Below, in pieces: positions 34,867-43,594 of a stretch of DNA of 64,000 nucleotides. Under the pieces are notes generated by a model, which searched no databases, was not told the origin of the DNA, and saw only the letters and a program-made list of their open reading frames with translations. The stretch is from Flavobacterium terrae (GTDB lineage: Bacteria; Bacteroidota; Bacteroidia; Flavobacteriales; Flavobacteriaceae). The position numbers and the translations under genes were made by a program. Numbering within the stretch: the first letter of the stretch is position 1; each line of letters starts with the position of its first letter. The DNA lies in assembly GCF_900142035.1 (NCBI RefSeq), contig NZ_FQZI01000002.1, forward strand, positions 620,001 to 684,000, written 5' to 3'.

Positions 34867-36468
34867 TTATTTTGTTGTATGTTCTACGTAAATGTGTTTT
34901 CCTTCTTCTCCAGAATTTTCTAATTCATAAGCTTCTTTAAAGCCTACTAATTTAACTTTTATATTTTCTTCTTTGGCACGAATTTTTTTAAATTCTTTAA
35001 TTAAATCCAAAACATCGTGTGCAATATATACGGTATCTGAGGCGTTAATAACTACCTTAGAATTTTCAGGTATTGACGCTAAAGTTTCTTTTATGGCCGC
35101 TTTGTTCAAAAATGAAACCTCTTGTGCTAAATCGATATGGATTACATCTCCGTCTTGATATTGTTCTTTTCTAAAATTATAAGCTCGTTGCATATTCCCT
35201 TTCAAAATAAAAATAACACTTATTATCAAGCCAAGTGCCACACCTTTCAATAAATCAGTGAAAACGACCGCTAGCATCGTTGCTATAAAAGGAATAAACT
35301 GATACTTTCCTCTTTCATAAAAATGCTTAATCACTTTAGGGTTTGCTAATTTATACCCTACCAATAATAATACCGCAGCTAAAGTTGCTAAAGGTATCAT
35401 ATTTAAAACAGATGGAATTACAACTGCACAAACAATCAATAAAATACCGTGAAAAATGGCTGACATTTTAGTTTCGGCTCCTGCATTTGCATTTGCTGTC
35501 GTTCTCACAACTACTGAAGTCATTGGCAATCCTCCTAAAAGTGCACTTATCATGTTTCCAATTCCTTGTGCTTTTAACTCATTATTTGTATCTGTATAAC
35601 GTTTGTGCTTGTCCATCCTGTCAGCTGCTTCGATACATAAAAGTGTCTCAATAGAGGCTACTACTGCAATTGTTACTCCAACAATCCAAACTTTCTGATT
35701 GGTGAAAGCAGTGAAATCAGGCAATGTAAAACTTTGCTTGAATTCATCAAAAGAAGTAGGAACTGGTAATTTCACCAAGTGATCTTGTAGTACTGCCAAT
35801 GACGAACCAGAAGCAATAAAAACCTGATTGACAATGATTCCAACTATTACAGCCACTAATGCAGCTGGAACCAATTTTAAATTCTTTAAAAAAGGTACTT
35901 TATTCCACCCAATTAATATTGTCAACGAAATAATTGTAATTATTGTCGCTCCTAAATGAATATTTCCAACAACTGAAAAAATCTCTGAAAATGTATTTTG
36001 ACCATCAGGCTGTAAGAATGCTAAATCACCTTCATAATCCTTATCATAACCAAAAGCATGAGGAATTTGCTTAAGAAATATAATAACCCCAATACCGGCC
36101 AACATACCTTCAATCACATTGTTTGGGAAATAATTTGAAATAGAACCCGCTCTTAAAAATCCTAAAACAATTTGCAATAAACCAGCAATTAAAACCGCCA
36201 GTAAAAAAACATTAAATCCTCCTAAATCAGTTATTGCTGTTAACACGATAGCTGTTAACCCTGCTGCAGGCCCAGAAACGGATAAGTGTGATTTACTTAA
36301 GTAACCCACTACAATCCCTCCAACTACTCCTGAAATTATTCCAGCGAATAATGGCGCGCCAGATGCCAAAGCAATACCTAAACACAAAGGCAAAGCCACA
36401 AGAAATACCACTAATCCCGAAGGCAAATCGGAACCAAGGCTTCCAAAAATATTTATCTTTTTTGTCAT
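34867..36468 (-). CDS. SulP family anion transporter (probable bicarbonate transporter)
   Basis: 533 residues with 10-12 membrane segments; the N-terminal DLPSGLVVFLVALPLCLGIALASGAPL and the SGPAAGLTAIV motif are SulP signatures. A short C-terminal STAS-like domain (about 445-530) follows, with HIDLAQEVSFLNKAAIKETLASIP and KVVINASDTVYIAHDV. It is co-transcribed with two carbonic anhydrases, which is the usual context for Na-dependent bicarbonate transporters of the BicA type, so bicarbonate is the likely substrate, though sulfate cannot be excluded. It is the first gene of the operon. Confidence 0.88.
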   Translation of the reverse strand: MTKKINIFGSLGSDLPSGLVVFLVALPLCLGIALASGAPLFAGIISGVVGGIVVGYLSKSHLSVSGPAAGLTAIVLTAITDLGGFNVFLLAVLIAGLLQIVLGFLRAGSISNYFPNNVIEGMLAGIGVIIFLKQIPHAFGYDKDYEGDLAFLQPDGQNTFSEIFSVVGNIHLGATIITIISLTILIGWNKVPFLKNLKLVPAALVAVIVGIIVNQVFIASGSSLAVLQDHLVKLPVPTSFDEFKQSFTLPDFTAFTNQKVWIVGVTIAVVASIETLLCIEAADRMDKHKRYTDTNNELKAQGIGNMISALLGGLPMTSVVVRTTANANAGAETKMSAIFHGILLIVCAVVIPSVLNMIPLATLAAVLLLVGYKLANPKVIKHFYERGKYQFIPFIATMLAVVFTDLLKGVALGLIISVIFILKGNMQRAYNFRKEQYQDGDVIHIDLAQEVSFLNKAAIKETLASIPENSKVVINASDTVYIAHDVLDLIKEFKKIRAKEENIKVKLVGFKEAYELENSGEEGKHIYVEHTTK

Positions 36469-36529
36469 AACCTTAAAAATTTAAAACCATATTTTACCAC
36501 AAAATACACTTGTGGCTATCAATTATGTT

Positions 36530-36820
36530 TTAAACTTGCTCTGGAGGCAAAAGGTCAATAAATGAGTTTACTCTGTAGTTTTTTAGCAAATAAAAATCTG
36601 GAATTTCTTTTGAAGCTTTCTCTGTAAATAAGTGTCCAGAATTTTCACTCTCTATTATATATTCTGATATAATTTGCTTAGTATTTTTATGCTGTTCTTC
36701 TTCCTCAGTAATAGTATATGAAAATTTTGATTCATTTTTCTCATTGATTATACATATGATAACCGAAGAAAATTGAAACAAAATAAATATTACTAAAACT
36801 ATTTTGGTAAAAAACTTCAT
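36530..36820 (-). CDS. Hypothetical small protein with N-terminal membrane segment
   Basis: 96 residues from ATG 36820 (an in-frame start at 36850 adds ten residues without signal character). A hydrophobic segment (FTKIVLVIFILFQFSSVIICII) at the N-terminus is followed by an acidic/lysine-rich stretch (EEEEQHKNTKQ) and ends in LLPPEQV. I do not recognise the family. It is on the same strand as the HMA gene downstream of the terminator at 36874, so it has its own promoter or is read through. Confidence 0.45.
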   Translation of the reverse strand: MKFFTKIVLVIFILFQFSSVIICIINEKNESKFSYTITEEEEQHKNTKQIISEYIIESENSGHLFTEKASKEIPDFYLLKNYRVNSFIDLLPPEQV

Positions 36821-36873
36821 GCTGCGAATATACTTAATTATAGAGCTCAAAAAAATGTCGTTAACATTTTATT

Positions 36874-36905
36874 AAAAAAAAGCTTTGATAAAAAATCAAA
36901 GCTTT
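36874..36905 (-). terminator. Terminator of the TonB-receptor/HMA operon
   Basis: Perfect stem AAAGCTTTGAT / ATCAAAGCTTT with a 5-base loop; read leftward it is followed by a T-run. Confidence 0.85.
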
Positions 36906-36911
36906 ATACTG

Positions 36912-37283
36912 TTATTTTATTCTTTCATATTGACAACAACCGTGGAGTTTATCATAATCCTCTTGAGTTGCTTTAACATTCTTTGTGTCATGTCCTACTT
37001 TAGCAATAGCATTTTCAACACTTTTCACATCACATTTTTCTTCATTAATAATTAAATAAAGCATATGATCATCTGTATGCCATGTAGCACTTTTTACTCC
37101 TGCAACTGAAAAAGCTGCTTTTTCAATGCGCTTTTTACACATTTCGCAGTTACCATTTACTTCAACATTATATTTAGCATTTTTATTTTTTTTAGCCCCG
37201 CTCAATTCGGCTTTGCCTCGGGTCTCTTGAGCTGAAGATGTAAAACCTATCATTAACATCATCATTAAAACTATATTTTTCAT
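36912..37283 (-). CDS. Secreted heavy-metal-associated (HMA) domain protein
   Basis: 123 residues: signal peptide (cleavage near residue 18, SSA-Q), a short linker, then one HMA domain with the metal-binding pair in NGNCEMCKKRIEKAAF (CxxC), ending with an extra HGCCQYE that could add ligands. HMA domains bind Cu(I) and similar ions. Residues 21-30 (TRGKAELSGA) are encoded by a 30-bp copy of a repeat also found after rpoD, and look like an in-frame insertion. It lies 13 bases downstream of a TonB-dependent receptor, so the pair probably handles copper or a related ion in the periplasm. Confidence 0.85.
   Translation of the reverse strand: MKNIVLMMMLMIGFTSSAQETRGKAELSGAKKNKNAKYNVEVNGNCEMCKKRIEKAAFSVAGVKSATWHTDDHMLYLIINEEKCDVKSVENAIAKVGHDTKNVKATQEDYDKLHGCCQYERIK
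37194..37223 (-). repeat. 30-bp dispersed repeat, in-frame copy inside the HMA gene
   Basis: Matches 51706-51735 at 26 of 30 positions (plus-strand core TTCGGCTTTGCCTCG is identical). It begins and ends exactly at codon boundaries and adds ten residues after the signal peptide. Confidence 0.75.
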
Positions 37284-37296
37284 ATTTATAAATTTA

Positions 37297-39294
37297 TTAT
37301 TTTACTTTAAATCGCAAACCTGCATAAAACATTTTACCAAAAATTGGCGCATATACTACTGAAGTATCAAAATTTGTTCCAAAAGGATTTCCAGCTCCCA
37401 CAATCGCTTTATCTTGTCTGTAATTCCCAAGATTTTCTGCACCAACATACATTTCAAATCTTGATGAAAAAGTACGAGTAATTTGTGAATTCATTACAAT
37501 AAATGAGGGAGAAAATTGAGAAAATTCACCTGCCGTATTTGGCAATTGCTGCTTCCCTATCCAGTTCAATGTATAATCAAAACGCCATTGTTGTCCTTTT
37601 TCTTTAATATGGGTCTCAAATTCTAAATTAGTAAAAAAGCGATGTTTCGCCTGTAATGGTCTTTGAAAATCTCCTGAAGTATAAGTCGTCATTATATCAT
37701 AATACTTATAAGCCGAGCGGAAGTTTAGATGCTTAATAATTTCAGTATTAAACTCTACTTGAAGACTATTAGCGAATGATTTTCCATTTAAATTATAAAA
37801 ATTCACTTCAGTATTCGACTGAAAAACGTCTACAACAACTTGATTTTGAAAATCGGTACGATAAAAATCTAGAGATGCATCTGATTTCATTCCAAACAGA
37901 TCAAATTTTTGCAAGAAGCCAATTCCATAATTCCAAGCAATTTCTGGATCCAAACCATAAATTTTACCATTTGCATTTGAAATAGCAAACTCTCTTGAAC
38001 TACCAAAAAACTGCTGATTTTCGGCAAAAATATTTGCTGATCTTTTACCTCGTCCTACAGAAAAACGAAGCACACCATCTTTCCATGGATTATAACGCGC
38101 ATGTAACCTAGGCGTCGCAAAAACACCTAAACGATTATGATAATCTACTCTACCTCCTAGAATGAAGCTAAAATTATCCGCATTATCATAAGTATACTCA
38201 AAAAAGGCTCCTACCGAATTATCTTTTCGACCAACATCAGTCACATCAACAAATTCCTGATAAATATCTGATGTGAAATTTAAACCCGTAGAAAATTTAT
38301 TCATTGTATTATTGATAATCGAATTGAAAATCAAATTAGAATAAAAACTTTTTTGTTTAATATCATATGTTCTTATCCCAAAATAAGAGTCTTGTTCATG
38401 CGAAGTAAATGCATTTTGAAAACCAATACTTTGGTATGGCATATCTGCCCAAACGTAACCTATTTTTGATGAAAAGTCGAAACGTTCTGTGTTTATCTCA
38501 GAGCCCCAAGCATTTGCTGTAAGCTTATCTTTCAAAGGATCAAAATGCATTTCTCCAGTTTGTTTTTCATCTTTCATGTATCTGAAATTAAAAAAACTCA
38601 CCCATCCTTTTTCTGGATTAGCATACTGCCAACGATTCATTACATTAATTTGATTTCCTAGAGGATTATCTAAAAAACCATCATCATTCATATCATTTTT
38701 AGCAACACGCATATTTCCATGAAGCAACAAACTTGTAGCCCATTTATCGTTTAATTTATGTGTAACATGCGTATTTAATTCAAATCGAGAATCCGAAGAA
38801 CCATAAGCATTGAGGTAAAAAGGAATTTCTTTGAGAGGCTTTAACAGTTCAGTGTTAATTTGTCCCGAGATACTTTCGTAACCATTTATAACACTTCCAG
38901 CACCTTTAGTGATCTGAATACTTTCGACCCAAGTACCTGGAGTAAAAGACAATCCAAAAGCCTGAGAAGCTCCTCGGACAGAAGGAATATTTTCTTCGGC
39001 AATTAGTAAATAAGGACTTGTAAGTCCTAACATTTTTATTTGTTTAGCTCCTGTTAAAGCATCGGAAAAATTCACATCGATTGATGGATTTGTTTCAAAG
39101 CTTTCGGCCAAATTACAACAAGCAGCTTTTAAGAGTTCTTTGCTTGTTAAGACAGTAGTATTCGTTGCTTTTAGTAATGATTTTTGAACTTTCCCTCGTT
39201 TTGCTTCAACCTTAATTGTCTGTAAGGTATCTTGAACTTGTGCAAAAGCATTTATGGAAAAGAAAGCAACAAAAAACATGATTATATTTTTCAT
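37297..39294 (-). CDS. TonB-dependent outer-membrane receptor
   Basis: 665 residues with a signal peptide (near residue 18, AFA-Q). The plug domain has VLTSKELLKAACCNLAESFETNPSIDV, with an unusual cysteine pair, and YLLIAEENIPSVRGASQAFGLSF; the barrel ends MFYAGLRFKVK. It lacks the carboxypeptidase-like N-terminal domain of SusC proteins, so it is the smaller classical type. The downstream HMA gene and nearby HYC_CC_PP gene suggest that it imports a metal (perhaps copper) complex. The CC pair in the plug would fit metal contact, but this is inference. Confidence 0.88.
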   Translation of the reverse strand: MKNIIMFFVAFFSINAFAQVQDTLQTIKVEAKRGKVQKSLLKATNTTVLTSKELLKAACCNLAESFETNPSIDVNFSDALTGAKQIKMLGLTSPYLLIAEENIPSVRGASQAFGLSFTPGTWVESIQITKGAGSVINGYESISGQINTELLKPLKEIPFYLNAYGSSDSRFELNTHVTHKLNDKWATSLLLHGNMRVAKNDMNDDGFLDNPLGNQINVMNRWQYANPEKGWVSFFNFRYMKDEKQTGEMHFDPLKDKLTANAWGSEINTERFDFSSKIGYVWADMPYQSIGFQNAFTSHEQDSYFGIRTYDIKQKSFYSNLIFNSIINNTMNKFSTGLNFTSDIYQEFVDVTDVGRKDNSVGAFFEYTYDNADNFSFILGGRVDYHNRLGVFATPRLHARYNPWKDGVLRFSVGRGKRSANIFAENQQFFGSSREFAISNANGKIYGLDPEIAWNYGIGFLQKFDLFGMKSDASLDFYRTDFQNQVVVDVFQSNTEVNFYNLNGKSFANSLQVEFNTEIIKHLNFRSAYKYYDIMTTYTSGDFQRPLQAKHRFFTNLEFETHIKEKGQQWRFDYTLNWIGKQQLPNTAGEFSQFSPSFIVMNSQITRTFSSRFEMYVGAENLGNYRQDKAIVGAGNPFGTNFDTSVVYAPIFGKMFYAGLRFKVK

Positions 39295-39370
39295 TGTATT
39301 TTAATTTATTTGTTAGAAATGATTCCTTTTAACAGTTTGTTCTTAAAGAACAAATTGTATCACAAATAAA

Positions 39371-39799
39371 TTAGGCGTAAAAAATGTATTGTGAGTAAAG
39401 TTTATATAGTGGAGGTGCATTTGTATCACAATAAAACGAAGGATTTTCGCTTTTTTGCACAAACTCTTTTAATACAACAAATTGTGAAAAATTATATTCC
39501 TGAGCTGGAATAAATGATGATAAATCTAACTGAAAACTCTTAACTAAAACATTTTCTGAAGCAGTCTTCTTAATATCTACCTTATCATTTTTGCAGCATT
39601 CATCATGAGTATTTTGCTTAGCACAACATGACTTTTCTACCACACATGGCTTTTCTTCAACGCAAGGTTCTTCAGTTTTATAGTTGAATGTTATACCTGA
39701 AATTTTCCCTTCACAATAATGCACATTAAAAGCCAGCCCTACATTGGAAACCAATATAAGTGTAGATAATAAGATTGCTATGTGTGCTTTTATCTTCAT
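39371..39799 (-). CDS. HYC_CC_PP family protein
   Basis: 142 residues from ATG 39799 (start at 39817 adds six residues). A hydrophobic N-terminal signal ends near LAFNVHYCEG; it carries HYC, then a cysteine-rich middle (EEPCVEEKPCVVEKSCCAKQNTHDECC) and the late PPLYKL motif, which together define the HYC_CC_PP family. These proteins are small, secreted and found beside metal-related TonB receptor genes in Bacteroidota; the cysteines probably bind copper. It precedes the TonB-receptor gene by about 80 bases on the same strand. Confidence 0.82.
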   Translation of the reverse strand: MKIKAHIAILLSTLILVSNVGLAFNVHYCEGKISGITFNYKTEEPCVEEKPCVVEKSCCAKQNTHDECCKNDKVDIKKTASENVLVKSFQLDLSSFIPAQEYNFSQFVVLKEFVQKSENPSFYCDTNAPPLYKLYSQYIFYA

Positions 39800-39855
39800 A
39801 TTATTTTGCAGGGTCAAAAGTATACATTTTTTAAAAGATTTATTATAAAATGTTG

Positions 39856-41214
39856 TTAATTGATTTCAAAAACTTGTTTCAAATATGGAATTTCACATAC
39901 GATGCCATACCTAGATTCAATTTCTGCTTTAAGAGCAACAAAAGCTTTAGCCTCACCATGAACTAAAAAAACAGTCTTTGGTTTCTCTTCTAATTCGGAA
40001 AGCCATTGAAGTAAATCTTCTTGATCACCATGAGCAGATAATCCTTCTATTTCCATAATTTGAGCATTTACTGGATAATAATGCCCATACATTTTTATCT
40101 CATCTGCCCCATCAATTAATTTTCGACCGCGAGTACCTTCGGCTTGATATCCTACTATGACAACTGTATTTTTAGCATCAATTATATATCTTTCCAAATA
40201 ACTCAAAACTCTCCCTCCTGTAACCATCCCGCTAGCAGCAATCACCACTTTTGGCTGATCATTATATATAGTTTCAATAGTTTCTTCAAAATTGGTTATT
40301 AGTTGAAACATATTACACATCGCTTCACATTCATCTAGTTTAAGCTTATGCCAAGTATGATTTTCTGTAAACAAATCAATTACTTTTATTCCCATTGGAG
40401 TATCAATAATATAAGGAATTTCAGGAATTCTTCCTTGTGTTTTTAATTTCCAAATTAAAAACATAATTGTTTGGGCTCGTTCAACGGCAAAACTGGGAAT
40501 AATCACATTCCCACCTCTGGCAAAAGTTTCATTAATGCATCTTTCCAAATCCTCCATAGGATTATTATCAGGATGCAAACGATCTCCATAAGTACTTTCT
40601 AAAAATACATAATCTGCTTTTTTGGGTTTTTTAGGTTCAAAAAGCAAGTCATCATTATCTCTCCCAATATCTCCAGAAAAAACTAATGTTTTCCCCTCAA
40701 GCTTTAATTCAATAGAGCAAGCCCCTAAAATATGACCAGCATAAAAAAATCTAGCTGCTATTTCGGCATCTAAATCAAACTCTTTTTCTGGAGAGATAAC
40801 TTTAAAAAAAGGAAATACTCTTTGTGCTTCTTCAACCTTGTATAATGGCTGTGCAGGATTGTGTTTTGAGTAATGCTCTTTATTTGCTTTCTCGGCCTCT
40901 TCTTCTTGGATTTTAGCAGAATCCAACAAAATTAACTTTGAGATATCCTTAGTTGGACTTGTACAATAAATTTTCCCTTCAAATCCTTGATTGACCAATC
41001 TAGGCAGCCAGCCACAATGATCTAAATGTCCATGTGTAAGTAAAACATAATCTATTGTTTGCGGCAATACATCTAGAGGTTCCCAGTTAAGCTGCCTAGT
41101 TTCTTTATTCCCTTGAAACAAGCCACAATCAACTAAGATTCTAATTCCATTAGATTCAATTAATGTTTTTGAACCTGTAACGGTCCCTACTCCTCCAAAA
41201 AAATGTATTTTCAT
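39856..41214 (-). CDS. MBL-fold/beta-CASP RNA-processing hydrolase
   Basis: 452 residues. The metallo-beta-lactamase motif is HGHLDH (61-66), with later His (HILGAC) and Asp (SGDIGRD) ligands, then a beta-CASP domain and the C-terminal RMMBL segment (EIEGLSAHGDQEDLLQWL, VFLVHGEAKA). The family includes archaeal/bacterial CPSF-like ribonucleases. It acts in the cytoplasm; substrate unknown. It shares a transcript with the ATP-cone nuclease, 10 bases upstream. Confidence 0.92.
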   Translation of the reverse strand: MKIHFFGGVGTVTGSKTLIESNGIRILVDCGLFQGNKETRQLNWEPLDVLPQTIDYVLLTHGHLDHCGWLPRLVNQGFEGKIYCTSPTKDISKLILLDSAKIQEEEAEKANKEHYSKHNPAQPLYKVEEAQRVFPFFKVISPEKEFDLDAEIAARFFYAGHILGACSIELKLEGKTLVFSGDIGRDNDDLLFEPKKPKKADYVFLESTYGDRLHPDNNPMEDLERCINETFARGGNVIIPSFAVERAQTIMFLIWKLKTQGRIPEIPYIIDTPMGIKVIDLFTENHTWHKLKLDECEAMCNMFQLITNFEETIETIYNDQPKVVIAASGMVTGGRVLSYLERYIIDAKNTVVIVGYQAEGTRGRKLIDGADEIKMYGHYYPVNAQIMEIEGLSAHGDQEDLLQWLSELEEKPKTVFLVHGEAKAFVALKAEIESRYGIVCEIPYLKQVFEIN

Positions 41215-41224
41215 AAGTACTATT

Positions 41225-42049
41225 TTAAATGCACAATTCTGAAACTTCTTTGCAAATGTTTTTAATCCTTTTTTGGCTCAAACCAATAAATGATAAACTC
41301 TCTGTATCCTCTTTTAATTGATTAACTACTAAAATATCCAGCATAAGAAGCTTTTCTTTCTCAGCCAATGAAAGCGTTGTTAGACAAGTAACTGGATAAA
41401 GACGAGTATTTTCAATTCTATTCCTTAGGCTATTCCCTTTAGGATAGTCCCAACTCAACAACTCAAGACCTGAGCAAACTGCAAACTTTACAGCATCATC
41501 TGAAAACCGATTATTGGTAGCTATAAGACATCCATTAATAGAAGTTGGTTCCTCAAAAATTAAATGTGTTTTACCTTTCAAATCATTAAATCTGGAAAGG
41601 ATGTACATTGGTACTTTTACATCTGAAATTATACTCCTATTAGAATGAAACTTACATTCAATCATTTTAACCTCAGAATCTTTTTGAACTACTAAATCTA
41701 CTTCATGCGAAACACATTTTCCTTCCAAACTTAAATTAATGAGGGTTGAATATTTCTCTTCTCTAAACAACCATGAAATATATTTCTCAAAATAAAAGCC
41801 TGCTGGCCCAAGCAACTCAAGAGAAGCTCTTAAATTATACCTAGCAGCATTAACATTTGATGCTTTTTTTAATAAATCGAATGCTATTTTATAAATCTTC
41901 TTGGTTGTAATACCATCATAAAGTTTTCCTTCAATCTGATTCAACACATTTTCAACTGTAAATTGACTCGCTCCCGTCTTGAGTAAAGATTTTTCTAGTT
42001 TGGATTTTTCAAAATTTACAATATCACCAGAGTACTTTATAATTTTCAT
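41225..42049 (-). CDS. ATP-cone plus PD-(D/E)xK nuclease-like protein
   Basis: 274 residues. The N-terminal part (KYSGDIVNFEKSKLEKSLLKTGAS ... NARYNLRASLELLGPAGF) resembles the ATP-cone, a nucleotide-sensing domain known from ribonucleotide reductases. The central part has the restriction-endonuclease fold signature: Asp118 in HEVDLVV, then Glu131 and Lys133 in IECKF. The C-terminal 50 residues could form a helix-hairpin-helix (GLSQKRIKNICKEV). It precedes the beta-CASP hydrolase by 10 bases. Nucleic-acid cleavage controlled by nucleotide binding is a reasonable inference; the cellular role is unknown. Confidence 0.75.
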   Translation of the reverse strand: MKIIKYSGDIVNFEKSKLEKSLLKTGASQFTVENVLNQIEGKLYDGITTKKIYKIAFDLLKKASNVNAARYNLRASLELLGPAGFYFEKYISWLFREEKYSTLINLSLEGKCVSHEVDLVVQKDSEVKMIECKFHSNRSIISDVKVPMYILSRFNDLKGKTHLIFEEPTSINGCLIATNNRFSDDAVKFAVCSGLELLSWDYPKGNSLRNRIENTRLYPVTCLTTLSLAEKEKLLMLDILVVNQLKEDTESLSFIGLSQKRIKNICKEVSELCI

Positions 42050-42087
42050 CTTTCAAGAGACTAATTACTATAAAGTTAAGGAAATAT

Positions 42088-42531
42088 TTATAAACTTTTC
42101 TTTTGGTAATAAAACGCTGGTATAAAAAGAATTAAAAACAATGGTTGTATCAAAAACCTTCTAACATAAAAAAGAATCATTTTTTGATTTTCATCAAAAT
42201 AATGAAGTAAAACGAACACCCCCAACAATAACAAGATTAAAAATACTGTCAATAGAAATGCTGAAAATTTAACCATTTGCAATTCTTGAAAAATCACATA
42301 AATGATTGCTATAGTAAGTACAGAGTTTAAAAAATAACGAAATCCCCAATTCACAAACAAAAGCAATTCATTATAATTAGGATACTTTAAATGCGAAAAT
42401 TCAGCTTGGAAATAATTTATAAAAGGATCATAGAACCAATCATTTTCAAAGGCTCTTATCGAAACCAATAGACCTAATAAAAAAATCAACAAGGGAATTT
42501 GCTCCTTCTTACTAAGCTTTTTTTGAAGCAT
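42088..42531 (-). CDS. Exosortase F system-associated membrane protein
   Basis: 147 residues from ATG 42531, with four membrane helices. Its sequence (SIRAFENDWFYDPFINYFQ ... LLFVNWGFRYFLNSVLTIAIIYVIF) matches the family found next to XrtF in Flavobacteriia. The start codon lies inside the end of xrtF (overlap 20 bases), a sign of translational coupling. Function unknown, presumably supports the exosortase or its substrates. Confidence 0.82.
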   Translation of the reverse strand: MLQKKLSKKEQIPLLIFLLGLLVSIRAFENDWFYDPFINYFQAEFSHLKYPNYNELLLFVNWGFRYFLNSVLTIAIIYVIFQELQMVKFSAFLLTVFLILLLLGVFVLLHYFDENQKMILFYVRRFLIQPLFLILFIPAFYYQKKSL

Positions 42532-43057
42532 ATTTATAAAATTTATTGATCCATAAAAGCCAAAGCATAAAAACAATTCCATAGATAATTAAAGGAAAAA
42601 CAACACCATGAATTATATGTTCATTCCCAGGATATTTATCCAAAATTATGATGATAAAAACAATGCGCAACACATTTAATAAGTAAACCAAAACACTTCC
42701 TCCTAAAGCAAACAAAAAAGTAGTCTTAAAAGTAGTAGAGAAAGAAACAATAAAAGAAACAAATAGAATAATTACACTAATCGCATTACAACCTTCTATT
42801 ATTCTACCTACATAGTTATTATTAAAAATTACAAGAAAATATTCTCCTCTAGTATCCTTAACCATTTTAGCGTTTTCATCGATTGCTTGTAACAACTTTT
42901 CGGAAAGCAAAGAAACATTAGAAGTAATACCATCAACACTATTACCATTGTAACTTTTAAGATAAACTTGATACATTACAGTGAGCAATAAGTACGAAAT
43001 GAAAAACTTAGCTAAAAACAACAAAAAGGGCTTGTATTCTTGTATGTAATTATTCAA
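42512..43057 (-). CDS. xrtF: Exosortase XrtF
   Basis: 181 residues, about five membrane helices. The catalytic triad is visible: Cys90 in IEGCNAISVI, Arg131 in NVLRIVFI and His150 in HGVVFP. Exosortases cut C-terminal sorting tags (PEP-CTERM-like) from exported proteins at the membrane; XrtF is the small Flavobacteriia type. No tagged substrate gene is visible in the window. It is the first gene of a pair with its associated protein. Confidence 0.9.
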   Translation of the reverse strand: MNNYIQEYKPFLLFLAKFFISYLLLTVMYQVYLKSYNGNSVDGITSNVSLLSEKLLQAIDENAKMVKDTRGEYFLVIFNNNYVGRIIEGCNAISVIILFVSFIVSFSTTFKTTFLFALGGSVLVYLLNVLRIVFIIIILDKYPGNEHIIHGVVFPLIIYGIVFMLWLLWINKFYKYASKKA

Positions 43058-43103
43058 AACTATTTTTTAACAAATTTATATAAAAATTAAAATTAGGGTT
43101 AAT

Positions 43104-43111
43104 TACTTTTG
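43104..43111 (+). promoter_or_regulatory. -7 promoter box of the GAF gene
   Basis: TACTTTTG, 16 bases before the ATG at 43128. Confidence 0.55.
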
Positions 43112-43127
43112 CACAAAACTTAATACA

Positions 43128-43580
43128 ATGAATTTTCAAGATTTACAACCCAAAATAACCGAAATAGTAAACACCTCTTTAACTAGAGATGAAAAATTAT
43201 TACACATTTGCCAACTATTACAAGACAATATAAGTTATTACAACTGGGTAGGATTTTATTTTGCTAATCATGAAGCAAAAACCTTACATCTTGGTCCCTA
43301 TGTAGGTGCTGAAACAGATCACACAGTGATTCCATTTGGCAAAGGAATATGTGGTCAAGTAGCAGAGTCAAATGCCAACTTTGTGGTTCCAGATGTTTCT
43401 GCACAAGACAATTATATTGCATGTAGTTTTACTGTGAAATCTGAAATTGTAGTTCCATTGTTTGTAAACGGAGTAAATATTGGCCAAATAGACATTGATA
43501 GTCATGTAATTAACCCTTTCACTGAAGCGGACGAGCGATTTTTAGAATTTGTAAATCAAGAAGTTGCTAAATTATTTTAA
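43128..43580 (+). CDS. GAF-domain protein, free-methionine-R-sulfoxide-reductase-like
   Basis: 150 residues, a single GAF domain. It resembles fRMsr (MsrC): YNWVGFYF, LHLGPYVG, IPFGKGICGQVA and YIACSFTVKSEIVVPLF, then IGQIDIDS. Cys75 and Cys99 correspond to two of the usual reductase cysteines. A third cysteine between them, present in the E. coli enzyme, is absent, so chemistry may differ. It is transcribed alone from its own promoter, divergently from xrtF. Confidence 0.82.
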   Translation: MNFQDLQPKITEIVNTSLTRDEKLLHICQLLQDNISYYNWVGFYFANHEAKTLHLGPYVGAETDHTVIPFGKGICGQVAESNANFVVPDVSAQDNYIACSFTVKSEIVVPLFVNGVNIGQIDIDSHVINPFTEADERFLEFVNQEVAKLF

Positions 43581-43594
43581 TAAAATAACAAAAG

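Noticed and set aside
42088..42582. Start of the exosortase-associated protein at 42582
   Set aside because: The extra 17 residues would lie deep within xrtF; the ATG at 42531 directly precedes the conserved part.
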